A DNA stretch of 64,000 nucleotides from an uncultured Lachnospiraceae bacterium (GTDB lineage Bacteria; Bacillota; Clostridia; Lachnospirales; Lachnospiraceae), in assembly GCA_910584685.1 (NCBI GenBank), contig CAJUAO010000006.1, positions 62,001-126,000 on the forward strand, given 5' to 3'. Positions 42,881 through 51,890 of this stretch are shown one piece after another. The notes below the pieces were generated by a model. The model did not search any database. It worked only from the letters and a program-made list of their open reading frames with translations, and was not told the DNA's origin. The position numbers and the translations under genes were made by a program. Within the stretch, counting starts at the first letter, position 1; every line of letters begins with the position of its first letter.

Positions 42881-44953
42881 ATGAAGAGGATTTCAAGAAT
42901 AATTGCATTTATGCTTGCAGCTGTGCTTGTAGCATTAGTAGCTGTTCCGTCCGGAAGCGCAAGTGCTAAGGTTCCGTACAGAACCTACACTGAAAACGGT
43001 TATGGCGAATATGTTGAGACACAGACAGCATACATACCTAGCAATACAATTGTAAAAATAATGAGTAATATCGAAGGTATAGATAATTTTACATTAAATA
43101 ATGCCTCAGATATTAAGGTACATGGCAATAAAATGTACATTGCCGATACCTACAGTTCACAGGTAGTAGTTGCCGATTTAAAAGGTAACCTTATACAGCT
43201 TATCGGAAAGGATGAGCTTAGCGACCCTACAGGATTGTTTATTACAGACGAGTATATATATGTGGCAGATGAAACATATGTAGCTAAAAAAGAAGGAGCA
43301 GTTCTTGTATATGACCACGAAGGCAATTTAGTTACTACCTATAATAAACCGAAGGATGTGCTTTACGGCTCGGCAGCATATCAGCCAAGCAAGCTTATAG
43401 TCGATGCCGCCGGCAATATGTATATTATCGGCAAGGCAAATTCAAACGGTGTTATTCAGATTTCACCGACAGAAGGTGGAACATTCTTAGGATATTTTGG
43501 TACAAATGCCGCTGAGGTTTCAGCTATGACCAAATTCTTAAGTATTATACTTTCAGATTCGCAGATAGCAAGCATGTCAGGAAGCGCACCCCTTAGTATT
43601 GATAATATAGCTATTGACTCAAAGGGACTTATTTATACTATTACAGGCGGTACTGAGCTTGCCATTAAGAAGTTGAATATAGCAGGTACAAACCTGTTTC
43701 TGGCAGATTTTTATCCTACGTCAGCCATTGCTGTTTCCGTAGGTCAGTATGATAACATATATGTTGGTACATCTGACGGATATATATATGAATATACAAG
43801 TGAAGGCTCATGTCTTTTCGTATTCGGCGGACAGGATGCAAACGAAAACAGAGTAGGTCTGTTTAAGAAGCTTACTGCATTGACCGTAGATGAAAATGAT
43901 AATATATATGTTCTTGACTCAGAGACAAATGAGATACAGGTATTTGCCCCTACAGAGTTTACACAGCTTATTCATGAAAGCCTTGTGCTTTACTCAAAAG
44001 GACTTTATGAGGAAAGCAAGGAGCCGTTGGAGCAGGTTATCAGAATGAACGGACTTTTCGATTATGCGAATAAAGCTATGGCTCAGGCATTTTTCTATGA
44101 AGGCAGCTATGAGGACGCAATGAATTCTTATAGACTTGCAAAGGATAAGGAGGGCTACTCAGAGGCTTTCTGGGAGGTTAGAAATGTCTGGCTCCAAAAA
44201 TATGTTGTATGGCTTTTGGCGGCTATTGTAGGCTTAGTAGTCATAGTTAAATTTTTAAAGTTTGCAAACAGAAAATGGAGCATATTTACACCTATAGCAA
44301 ATGCAACGAAAAAGCTGAGAGAAAAAATGCTGTATAAGAGACTTGTATTTTGTGTAAAGTATATGAGACATCCTATGGACGGAACATATGCGGTAAAGAG
44401 AGAGGGAATGAAGTCATATCTCTCTGCAGGCATACTTACCGTAATATTTATTCTCTTTAATATTATATATAAGTATTTCTGCGGATTTATCTTTAAGACG
44501 GTTAAGGACGGCAGATATGAAATATCAAGCGATATAATGACAGTGTTGGGAATTCTTATCGCAGCATCGGCTGTTACATATCTTGTATCAACCATAAATG
44601 ACGGCGAAGGAAGATTTAAGGAAATACTTTGCGGATATGTATATTCCCTTACCCCATACATACTGATAAAGCCATTTTTGTTCGTGCTGAGTATGGTGCT
44701 TACATTAAATGAAGCTTTTATTATGGAATTTGCAAACCTTATAGTTATAGTATGGATGGTTATACTTATATTCCTTACTGTTAAGGAAATCAACAACTAT
44801 TCATTTAAGGAAACATGTAAAGTTATAGGACTTACATTCTTTACAGCCTTTGTATTTATATTGATGGCTATTGTTATTTATATACTTGCATCACAGGTTG
44901 TAGGATTTGTAGTATCAATCTACGGAGAGGTGGTGTATCGAATTGGTAATTAG
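42881..44953 (+). CDS. Exported NHL-propeller/TPR protein with a YIP1-like membrane domain
   Basis: 690 residues: signal peptide (about 1-30), NHL-type beta-propeller (about 45-370; repeats such as IKVHGNKMYIADTYSSQVVV and LTVDENDNIYVLDSETNEIQ), TPR-like helices (about 375-430), one transmembrane helix (about 441-461), a basic loop, then about five helices resembling a YIP1 domain. The ATG at 42881 has AAAGGAGGT; the first ATG at 42848 does not. It probably couples an outside protein-binding propeller to the membrane beside the transporter. Its stop overlaps the next start by 11 bp. Propeller and helix calls are by eye. Confidence 0.7.
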   Translation: MKRISRIIAFMLAAVLVALVAVPSGSASAKVPYRTYTENGYGEYVETQTAYIPSNTIVKIMSNIEGIDNFTLNNASDIKVHGNKMYIADTYSSQVVVADLKGNLIQLIGKDELSDPTGLFITDEYIYVADETYVAKKEGAVLVYDHEGNLVTTYNKPKDVLYGSAAYQPSKLIVDAAGNMYIIGKANSNGVIQISPTEGGTFLGYFGTNAAEVSAMTKFLSIILSDSQIASMSGSAPLSIDNIAIDSKGLIYTITGGTELAIKKLNIAGTNLFLADFYPTSAIAVSVGQYDNIYVGTSDGYIYEYTSEGSCLFVFGGQDANENRVGLFKKLTALTVDENDNIYVLDSETNEIQVFAPTEFTQLIHESLVLYSKGLYEESKEPLEQVIRMNGLFDYANKAMAQAFFYEGSYEDAMNSYRLAKDKEGYSEAFWEVRNVWLQKYVVWLLAAIVGLVVIVKFLKFANRKWSIFTPIANATKKLREKMLYKRLVFCVKYMRHPMDGTYAVKREGMKSYLSAGILTVIFILFNIIYKYFCGFIFKTVKDGRYEISSDIMTVLGILIAASAVTYLVSTINDGEGRFKEILCGYVYSLTPYILIKPFLFVLSMVLTLNEAFIMEFANLIVIVWMVILIFLTVKEINNYSFKETCKVIGLTFFTAFVFILMAIVIYILASQVVGFVVSIYGEVVYRIGN

Positions 44954-47513
44954 TAAGAAAATGAAAAGACTCTTATGTTTAGCAGTCGTATGCCTGATGT
45001 TGACACCAATCATTTCATTTGCAACTACAGATAATCCAGCTCCAGATGCAAATAACAATGACACACAGACGGGTGCAGATAATCCGGGAGACACTGCAGG
45101 AAATGAGAATGAAGCGGGAGACAATAATACAGGCGGTGAAAACACCGGAAATGAAGCTCCCGGAGCAGAAAAGACATGGATAGACAGTCTTAATTCAGGT
45201 GCATCCCAGGCAGCTACCGTTGATAATGCAGCAGTACTGGAATTCAGAGAATTTTTAAAGCTTCCTGAGGCACAGAGAAAAGAGCAGGCAAGGAAAAACG
45301 GTATTGTGGAAACCTCAAAGGAGGATATAGATGAGCATAAGTATATCTGTTCAAGAGGAGGCTACGAGTTTTACCTTAAGGAAAGTAACCTTGGCGTTAT
45401 TATAAGGGATGAGAAGACAGGAGCGGTTATACGTTCATCCATGACGCCTGTAGAGGCTGTTGCAAAGGGCTACAATCAGACCAACTTTGACTTTGCAACA
45501 AACGGATTGCTTATACACTACATTGAGTTCAATAAGGACGGTACCACATCAAGATATGGTCAGTACACAGAGACAGCGGGCGTATATGCTACCATGGATA
45601 ATTGTAAGGTGACTACGGAGGAAATAAAGGAAAACGGAGCAGTAGTCGGAGTAACGGCACATCTTGATTATGAAAAGTTTGGTTTTAAGCTTGACGTAGT
45701 TCTTACAATGGAGGAAAAGGGCGCCCTTAAGGTAGAGATACCTAAGAGCAAAATATCAGAAACAAACAGCGCTTATATGATGGCAGAGCTTTATATATTC
45801 CAGATGCTCGGACACTCAGACAGAGGAGACAGAGAGGGATATCTTATATTGCCTGACGGAAACGGCATTATTGTAAGAAATGAAGATTTCTTTAAGGACG
45901 GCTCAGGAAAATATAAGGGACAGTTTATAAAGCAGGCATATGGTTCAGATGTAGGTATAGACACTACAACAGGCGGCGGTTCATCTTCAGCCGCAGGAGC
46001 TGCTACTGGAATACAGGGAACCAGAAGCTTTACTACGGCGGCAGAGGTATTAAATATACCATACTTCGGTACGGTGTTCGAGGATACAGACATTGCAGTG
46101 CTGGGTATTGTTGAGGAAGGCGAGTATGGAGCCACCATAATGGGCAACATAAACGGTGTAAATCGAAGCTTTGAAAACTATAATTTTGTAAAGTTTATTT
46201 ACCGTAGTCTTTACAATGAATATACCGACAGTGTAGGCGGTACCGAGAGAAGAACAACCACAAAGGAAAGAATGATAGATGATATAACAATTACGTATCT
46301 TTTCACAAGCGGCGACGAGGCTACTTATGCAGGTCTTGCAAATAAGCTTAGGGATGAGCTTATTGAGGAGGGAATTGTTGTACCGTCAAAGAAGGATGAT
46401 TTTGATTTAAGAATTGATTTCTTTGGAGTAGACAAGGAGGATTTCCTTGTATTCAGAAGAAATGTTATAGCTACTACGACAGATGACATAAAGGATATGA
46501 TTGGAAAGCTTTCCGACAAGGGAGTAACAAATATCTTAGCAGTATATCAGGGCTGGCAGAAAGATGGTATTTACAATGTACCTATCTATAAATTTAAGGC
46601 TGACAGCGATATAGGCGGAAACAGCGGAGTAAAGGATTTATATAATGAGCTTGAGAAGAATGGAAATGTAGATTTCTATCTCCTTCAGGATATGGTTACA
46701 ATAAACACATCCCTTACAAGCTCAACCTTCACATCTATTTCAGCCCTTACAGGAAGGACTTATGAAACAACCCAGAGATTTAATGAGGTATTTAAGACTT
46801 TCAGATTCCTTTATCCATATAAGACTAAAGAATATATGGATGACCTTGTAGAGGATTTGCTTGACAGCGATATTAAAAATGTAGCCTTCAGCGGTATGTC
46901 AGAAAACCTTTTCTGCTATCAGGATGATAAGGTGAATTATACAAGACAGACGTCTATGAAGTACTATACGGATGCCCTTAAGAATGCAAAGGACAAGGGA
47001 ATGGATGTTGCGCTCCAGTCGCCATTTATGTATCTGTGGAAGTATACGGATGCTTATCTTGATTTTGGCATAGGCTCATCTATGTATGTATATGCTACGG
47101 CTGAGATACCGTTTGTATCGTCAGTGCTTAAGGGTACAATGAACCTGTATTCAGAGTATGTAAACTTTGAGGCAAACAGCACAGAGTACTTCTTAAAGCT
47201 GGTAGAAACAGGCGTTGCACCATCATTCCTTATTACTAAGGAAAGCCCTGAGGTATTCCAGAATACAAATTCAAACTGGATATATTCATCAGAGTATGAT
47301 AAGTATGAAGAGCAGATAGTAGAGTACTATAATAAGCTCAAGGCTGTCAATGACAAGGTTAAGGGTGAATATATAGTAAACCATGAAAAGTTAGATAGTA
47401 ATGTAAGCATAACAACTTACAGCAATGGGGTTAAGGTGTATGTGAACTTCTCAGATGTCGACGTTACAGTTGATGACATGACTATCAAAGCAGAATCATA
47501 TAGTGTAAGGTAG
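44943..47513 (+). CDS. DUF5696-like secreted protein, candidate glycoside hydrolase
   Basis: 856 residues: signal peptide, Asn/Gly/Asp-rich linker (about 32-75), beta-rich region (about 110-460) like the sandwich domains preceding glycosidase barrels, then an alternating alpha/beta region (about 480-830) like a TIM barrel. Acidic candidates at strand ends are D583 (YLLQDM) and E654 (FSGMSENLF). The segment YSEYVNFEANSTEYFLKLVETG resembles late-barrel segments of GH101-like enzymes. The TTG at 44943 overlaps the previous gene and has GGAGAGG upstream; the alternative is ATG 44961. I recall DUF5696 proteins next to such transporters; catalysis is my inference. Confidence 0.65.
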   Translation: MVISKKMKRLLCLAVVCLMLTPIISFATTDNPAPDANNNDTQTGADNPGDTAGNENEAGDNNTGGENTGNEAPGAEKTWIDSLNSGASQAATVDNAAVLEFREFLKLPEAQRKEQARKNGIVETSKEDIDEHKYICSRGGYEFYLKESNLGVIIRDEKTGAVIRSSMTPVEAVAKGYNQTNFDFATNGLLIHYIEFNKDGTTSRYGQYTETAGVYATMDNCKVTTEEIKENGAVVGVTAHLDYEKFGFKLDVVLTMEEKGALKVEIPKSKISETNSAYMMAELYIFQMLGHSDRGDREGYLILPDGNGIIVRNEDFFKDGSGKYKGQFIKQAYGSDVGIDTTTGGGSSSAAGAATGIQGTRSFTTAAEVLNIPYFGTVFEDTDIAVLGIVEEGEYGATIMGNINGVNRSFENYNFVKFIYRSLYNEYTDSVGGTERRTTTKERMIDDITITYLFTSGDEATYAGLANKLRDELIEEGIVVPSKKDDFDLRIDFFGVDKEDFLVFRRNVIATTTDDIKDMIGKLSDKGVTNILAVYQGWQKDGIYNVPIYKFKADSDIGGNSGVKDLYNELEKNGNVDFYLLQDMVTINTSLTSSTFTSISALTGRTYETTQRFNEVFKTFRFLYPYKTKEYMDDLVEDLLDSDIKNVAFSGMSENLFCYQDDKVNYTRQTSMKYYTDALKNAKDKGMDVALQSPFMYLWKYTDAYLDFGIGSSMYVYATAEIPFVSSVLKGTMNLYSEYVNFEANSTEYFLKLVETGVAPSFLITKESPEVFQNTNSNWIYSSEYDKYEEQIVEYYNKLKAVNDKVKGEYIVNHEKLDSNVSITTYSNGVKVYVNFSDVDVTVDDMTIKAESYSVR

Positions 47514-47524
47514 GTGAGACATAG

Positions 47525-48781
47525 ATGAAATCAACAAAGACAGACAATTTAGAAGTTAAAAACAACGAAGAAAACGTGACAGCAGAGGCAGCAGAGACAA
47601 AGGCTGCAGCCGCAGCCGATACTTCTTCAGAAGAAAAGGAAAAGAAGAAGGAGAAAAAGAAAACCTTTACCGTTGACGAGCTTTTAGCGCAAAGCGAGCG
47701 TATAGAGCTTTATGACGAATATGGCAAAAAGAAAAAGATAAAGGTAAAGGTTAAAAGCGGAAAGCTTAAGAAAAGAGAATCAAGAAACGGATATCTTTTT
47801 ACTGCGCCATACATAATCGGTATATTGGTATTTTTCATATATCCACTGATTATGTCTGTGGTTTATACCTTCAATAATGTTTACTATCACAATGTATATG
47901 GTAAGCAGATGGAATTTGTAGGCTTTGATTTGTACCAGAGAGTTTTTAAGAAGGAAACTACTCTTATAGTCGACTTAGGCACAATGGCCGTGAAGCTTGT
48001 TATGGCTGTTCCTCTTATTGTAGTGTTTGCATTGCTTATGTCTATGCTTTTGAATATGAAGATAAGAGGAAAGGGTATATTCAGAACAATATACTTCCTG
48101 CCGGTTATTATCGTAAGCGGACCTGTTATGGGATATATTACAAGTGAATCAAGCTCTATACAGGCAGTTGATTTTTCGATGGTTGAGGAGATACTGATAT
48201 CAGTGCTGCCTGTGTGGCTGGCAACGGGAGTGAGCTTTATATTCCAGAACATACTTATGATGCTTTGGTATTCAGGAGTACAGATACTTATATTCCTTGC
48301 AGCATTGCAGAAGATAGATACCTCCTTGTATGAAGCAGCCAAAATTGACGGAGGTTCAGGCTGGGAGTGCTTTTGGAAAATTACCCTTCCTACAATTAAG
48401 CCTATGCTCCTCTTAAACGCATTATATACGGTTGTATTCCTTTCACAGGATTCACTTATAAGTCCTGTAATAGACAGAATATCAACACTTGTTTCCCAGA
48501 ATATTGAAGGCTATGGCTATACGGCTACATATTCCTTAATGTACTCATTTGTCATATTATTATTTGTAGGTATTGTTGCCTTAGCGTTTAAGTCTAAGAA
48601 GGATGTATATGAAAAGCAGATTAAGAAAACAAAGAAGCTTGAGAAGAAGACAAGAAAGCATCTTGCTAAGCACAGGAAGCAGCTTGTAAAGAATGAGATT
48701 AAGCTTCAAAAGGCATTAGAGAAGGAAAAGAAAATGATTGCCGCAGGAAAGAATTTGAAGGGAGGAAACTTTGATGAGTAA
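47525..48781 (+). CDS. Sugar ABC transporter permease with long basic tails (pair 2, MalF-like)
   Basis: 418 residues. The EAA loop EAAKIDGGSGWECFWKITLP marks an ABC permease. It carries about 90 extra N-terminal residues (Ala/Glu-rich, then Lys-rich KEKKKEKKK, then ELLAQSERIELYDEYGKKKKIKVKV) and a C-terminal cytoplasmic helix rich in Lys. These tails are unusual for the family. GTGAGA precedes the start. Eleven bases separate it from the DUF5696-like gene, and its stop overlaps the next start. Confidence 0.88.
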   Translation: MKSTKTDNLEVKNNEENVTAEAAETKAAAAADTSSEEKEKKKEKKKTFTVDELLAQSERIELYDEYGKKKKIKVKVKSGKLKKRESRNGYLFTAPYIIGILVFFIYPLIMSVVYTFNNVYYHNVYGKQMEFVGFDLYQRVFKKETTLIVDLGTMAVKLVMAVPLIVVFALLMSMLLNMKIRGKGIFRTIYFLPVIIVSGPVMGYITSESSSIQAVDFSMVEEILISVLPVWLATGVSFIFQNILMMLWYSGVQILIFLAALQKIDTSLYEAAKIDGGSGWECFWKITLPTIKPMLLLNALYTVVFLSQDSLISPVIDRISTLVSQNIEGYGYTATYSLMYSFVILLFVGIVALAFKSKKDVYEKQIKKTKKLEKKTRKHLAKHRKQLVKNEIKLQKALEKEKKMIAAGKNLKGGNFDE

Positions 48782-49778
48782 AAAAGAAAAACAGCCAAAG
48801 GAAAAAGTTAAAAAACAGAAAACTCCCTTTACAAAAGAAAAGTTTAAGAAAATATTAATGGGCACAAAGGATGACATGGGACTATTGAAAAAAATTGCAG
48901 TTTATGCTATACTTATCTGCGTTGGTTTTATGTTCCTGTCACCGGTTATAAAGGTATTTGCAACAAGCTTAATGTCACTGGCGGATTTGCTTGACTCAGC
49001 GGTTAATTGGCTTCCGTCAACGGCTAACTGGGATAACTACAAAAACGCCATGAATTCCATGAATTATGCAAAGGCAATAAAGGACAGCTTTATTATAGCT
49101 CTTGTGCCTACAGTCATAAATGTGGTTATGTGTTCTGTTATAGGATATGGACTTGCAAGATACAGCTTTAAGCTCAAGGGTATATTATTTATGTTTGTTA
49201 TACTTGCCTTTGTGCTTCCGCAGCAGCTGACTTTGACGCCTACCTATGAATTGTATTCACAGCTGCAGCTTACAGGCTCCATTCTTCCGTTTATTATTCC
49301 GAATGTATTCGGACAGGGATTGAATGCATCCATATTTATACTGATATCATGGTCGTTCTTTAAGCAGATACCAAATGCGTTAATGGAGGCGGCGCAGATA
49401 GACGGAGCAGGTCATGCAAAGCAGTTCTTTAAGATTGCCATTCCATCGTCAATAGGCGCCATGGTAGTTATATTCCTGTTTTCGTTTGTTTGGTACTGGA
49501 ACGAGGATTACCTTACAAACCTGTACTTCTATAACTTTACTGCAGGCTCTGCAAACAGATATCAGTTCCAACCTGTTATTAACCAGCTTGCCAAGTTTGA
49601 CAGCAACTTCAATTCTGCAGCTAATTCATCTCAGGCAGAGGTTACAACCTCATATGCTAATACCGGAATGAGAATGGCGGCTACAATGCTTGCGATTGCG
49701 CCGCTTTTGATTGTATATTTTATTATGCAGAAGCAGTTTGTTGAAAGCGTTGACAGAGCAGGTATTACAGGAGAATAA
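48774..49778 (+). CDS. Sugar ABC transporter permease, MalG type (pair 2)
   Basis: 334 residues with the EAA loop EAAQIDGAGHAKQFFKIAIP, and a Lys-rich cytoplasmic N-terminus of about 40 residues before the first helix. The ATG at 48774 has GGAGG 8 bp upstream and overlaps the previous stop by 8 bp, showing coupling. It pairs with the 47525 product. The gene is followed by a structured intergenic region. Confidence 0.9.
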   Translation: MSKKEKQPKEKVKKQKTPFTKEKFKKILMGTKDDMGLLKKIAVYAILICVGFMFLSPVIKVFATSLMSLADLLDSAVNWLPSTANWDNYKNAMNSMNYAKAIKDSFIIALVPTVINVVMCSVIGYGLARYSFKLKGILFMFVILAFVLPQQLTLTPTYELYSQLQLTGSILPFIIPNVFGQGLNASIFILISWSFFKQIPNALMEAAQIDGAGHAKQFFKIAIPSSIGAMVVIFLFSFVWYWNEDYLTNLYFYNFTAGSANRYQFQPVINQLAKFDSNFNSAANSSQAEVTTSYANTGMRMAATMLAIAPLLIVYFIMQKQFVESVDRAGITGE

Positions 49779-49813
49779 TTTATCAAATGATAAAGTTATT
49801 TTTAAAGCTTTAG

Positions 49814-49905
49814 GGAAATATATATGGCACCGCAGGGTGCCGTATATTCCAAATAAATGCACTTAAGTTATTTGCCTTAACGAAAGTGCGGACGGATTTT
49901 ATCCG
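49814..49905 (+). promoter_or_regulatory. Three consecutive hairpins between permease and binding-protein genes
   Basis: Hairpin 1, 49814-49850: GGCACC/GGTGCC with extended AT arms and no T-run. Hairpin 2, 49859-49889: GCACTT/AAGTGC with inner GTTA/TAAC. Hairpin 3, 49893-49905: CGGAT-TTT-ATCCG. They lie just before the binding-protein ribosome binding site and could stabilise or process the mRNA. Confidence 0.55.
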
Positions 49906-49946
49906 AAAAATAAAAAAAGGGAAAATAAAAAAAGGAGGATTGTGTT

Positions 49947-51560
49947 ATGGCAAAAAATATTAAGAAGTCATTATGTTTACTTCTTACTGTTACAATGATT
50001 GCTACACTCTTCATCGGCTGTGGAAAGAAGGAAAGCGGACCATCTGCTCCAAAGGCGCAGCTTAATCCAATGGATGACACAAAATCAGTTGAACTGACAT
50101 ATTTCTACTGGGAAGATGAGCACATTGTAAACTCACTGGCAGAAGGATGGGCTGCAGCGCATCCAAATGCAAAATTAACAACACATATGACAACAACAGA
50201 CACAAACAATCAGGATATCTTAAACCTTGCTACATCAAACAGCGTACCTGATGTATTCTGGATTGTTGGTACACCTGAGAACTTTATCAAGCAGGGACTT
50301 TTATATGATATGTCTGATATGTGGGGTGCAGATAGCGATGCACAGAACGTTATCGGCGGCGTAAATGATTTTAAGCTTGGTATGTTTGGTACAGAGGGTA
50401 AGTGGACGACACCTGTAAAGTTTTTCCCTACAGTAATGTTCTTAAATCTTACTACATTCCAGACATTAAATCATGATATGCCATCATATGACTGGACATG
50501 GGAAGAGTTTGAAGAGGTTGTTGCAGATATGTCAACACAGTACAACGGAAAGCAGTACTTCGGTATTTCAGAGGCTTGTACAGTTATTACATTCTATCCT
50601 ATAGCAAATGACCCTGATTGTATCGGTGAGTTTGGCTGGGACGGAAAATCATTCGACCTTACAGACTGGGCTGACGGTCTTGACTTAGAGAAGGAATTTA
50701 TCGACCGTAAGTATAAGGCTCCTGTACCAGGCGGAACATCATACGGAAGTGATGACGAGTACCTTACAGAGCTTTACGGAGAAGTTCTTCATACACAGGA
50801 TAAGGGCTATGCGGCTATAAGAAGCGACCAGTGGTGGTGCTGGGAGAGATACTGGAATGATTATTCATTCTACTCAAACAACACATACTTTGTTCCTTAT
50901 ACAATGCCACATACAGAAGCAAATAAGGACAGCAAGAACATGTTTGCAACTATTGACTTTGGCGCTATTTCTTCTATGACAGCTAACCCTCTTGAGTCAT
51001 ACTACTTACTTAAGTACATGACATGGGGTCCTGAAGGCTGGAATTGGAAGCTTGACCATCGTGAAGAAATCAAGAAGACAGCTATTGAAGCAGCAGGCGG
51101 AAATCCTGACGGCTTCTGGACAGGTGAAGCTGATGAAACAACAGGCGGAGAGGTTATTAACAACTGCCCAATCACAAGAGATAAGGAAGTATGGGATAAG
51201 TATAAGAAGTTCCATCCAAATCCTGAGACAGGTGATGAGTTAGCTGATAAGCTTAAGGAAGTAAACGTAGACCCTAACGCAAGAATCGAAGCGTTTGAAG
51301 CATTCTGGGAGAACGTACTTGCATCTAAGTGGACATGTTACGGCTCACAGCAGATTCCTGGATTTGATTCATGGTTGAATGGACCATATTTCAAGGGAAC
51401 TGATTATGTTGCAGGACAGGAAGGCGTTGAGAATGCAGTTATTCATGGTAATGCAGGAAGCGCATCTCAGTTCGTACAGACCTTGACAGACAGCGCAAAC
51501 GCATCAGCACAGGAATACAAGCAGATTCTTGATGATATGATTCAGAAGCAGGGCAATTAA
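49947..51560 (+). CDS. Sugar-binding lipoprotein of ABC transporter (pair 2)
   Basis: 537 residues. The lipobox LFIGC near residue 25 anchors it to the membrane. The mature protein has the family 1-type binding fold (PDVFWIVGTPENFIKQGLLYDM, WTWEEFEEVVADM, YYLLKYMTWG). An AAAGGAGG site precedes the ATG. The 168-bp gap before it holds three hairpins, fitting the usual higher expression of binding proteins over permeases. Last gene of the transport locus, followed by a strong terminator. Confidence 0.9.
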   Translation: MAKNIKKSLCLLLTVTMIATLFIGCGKKESGPSAPKAQLNPMDDTKSVELTYFYWEDEHIVNSLAEGWAAAHPNAKLTTHMTTTDTNNQDILNLATSNSVPDVFWIVGTPENFIKQGLLYDMSDMWGADSDAQNVIGGVNDFKLGMFGTEGKWTTPVKFFPTVMFLNLTTFQTLNHDMPSYDWTWEEFEEVVADMSTQYNGKQYFGISEACTVITFYPIANDPDCIGEFGWDGKSFDLTDWADGLDLEKEFIDRKYKAPVPGGTSYGSDDEYLTELYGEVLHTQDKGYAAIRSDQWWCWERYWNDYSFYSNNTYFVPYTMPHTEANKDSKNMFATIDFGAISSMTANPLESYYLLKYMTWGPEGWNWKLDHREEIKKTAIEAAGGNPDGFWTGEADETTGGEVINNCPITRDKEVWDKYKKFHPNPETGDELADKLKEVNVDPNARIEAFEAFWENVLASKWTCYGSQQIPGFDSWLNGPYFKGTDYVAGQEGVENAVIHGNAGSASQFVQTLTDSANASAQEYKQILDDMIQKQGN

Positions 51561-51599
51561 TTAACACAAAAAAATAATAATTATTATTCAAAATCCCTT

Positions 51600-51633
51600 C
51601 CTCCCACAGTGAAAGCTGTGGGAGGTTTTTTTT
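51600..51633 (+). terminator. Terminator of the transport locus
   Basis: CCTCCCACAG (51600-51609) pairs exactly with CTGTGGGAGG (51616-51625), loop TGAAAG, followed by eight T residues. Confidence 0.95.
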
Positions 51634-51724
51634 GCGCACAGGGGCACGTAAGGAAATCATCAGCTTTGCTGTACGCATCCTGCGTGGCGAGTAGTGGGGG
51701 AGAATATTTCCCTACTCAATTATA
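51634..51724 (+). repeat. Dispersed structured repeat R2, copy b
   Basis: Similar along its length to 23970-24054. It starts at the last base of the terminator T-run. The terminal stem keeps pairing through changed bases. The remainder of this 330-bp gap holds an AT-rich stretch, the shared motif at 51778 and the GH36 promoter. Confidence 0.7.
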
Positions 51725-51777
51725 ATAGGAAATTACGTCACGCAAGCCACAAATTCGGCTCTGCCAAATTTGCATGT

Positions 51778-51801
51778 GTCGGCTTTAGACGATACTTTTT
51801 T
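51778..51801 (+). repeat. Motif shared with 23827-23849
   Basis: GTCGGCTTTAGACGATAC followed by T6, one base different from the tRNA-Trp leader copy. Upstream lies ACGCAAGCC (51739-51747), which resembles the reverse of the R1 left end. Confidence 0.55.
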
Positions 51802-51825
51802 GTGGAAAAACATGGATTTATCCGG

Positions 51826-51854
51826 TTGAATAATTATTATGTATCATATATAAT
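51826..51854 (+). promoter_or_regulatory. Promoter of the GH36 gene
   Basis: TTGAAT (51826-51831), 17 bp, TATAAT (51849-51854). Confidence 0.7.
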
Positions 51855-51890
51855 ATAGCTATATGTTTTATAGGTGGAAAGGAGAAGAAA

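Noticed and set aside
44155..44796. 213-codon minus-strand frame inside the YIP1-like domain
   Set aside because: No ribosome binding site, wholly inside a coupled operon gene; the hydrophobic pattern mirrors membrane helices of the true strand.
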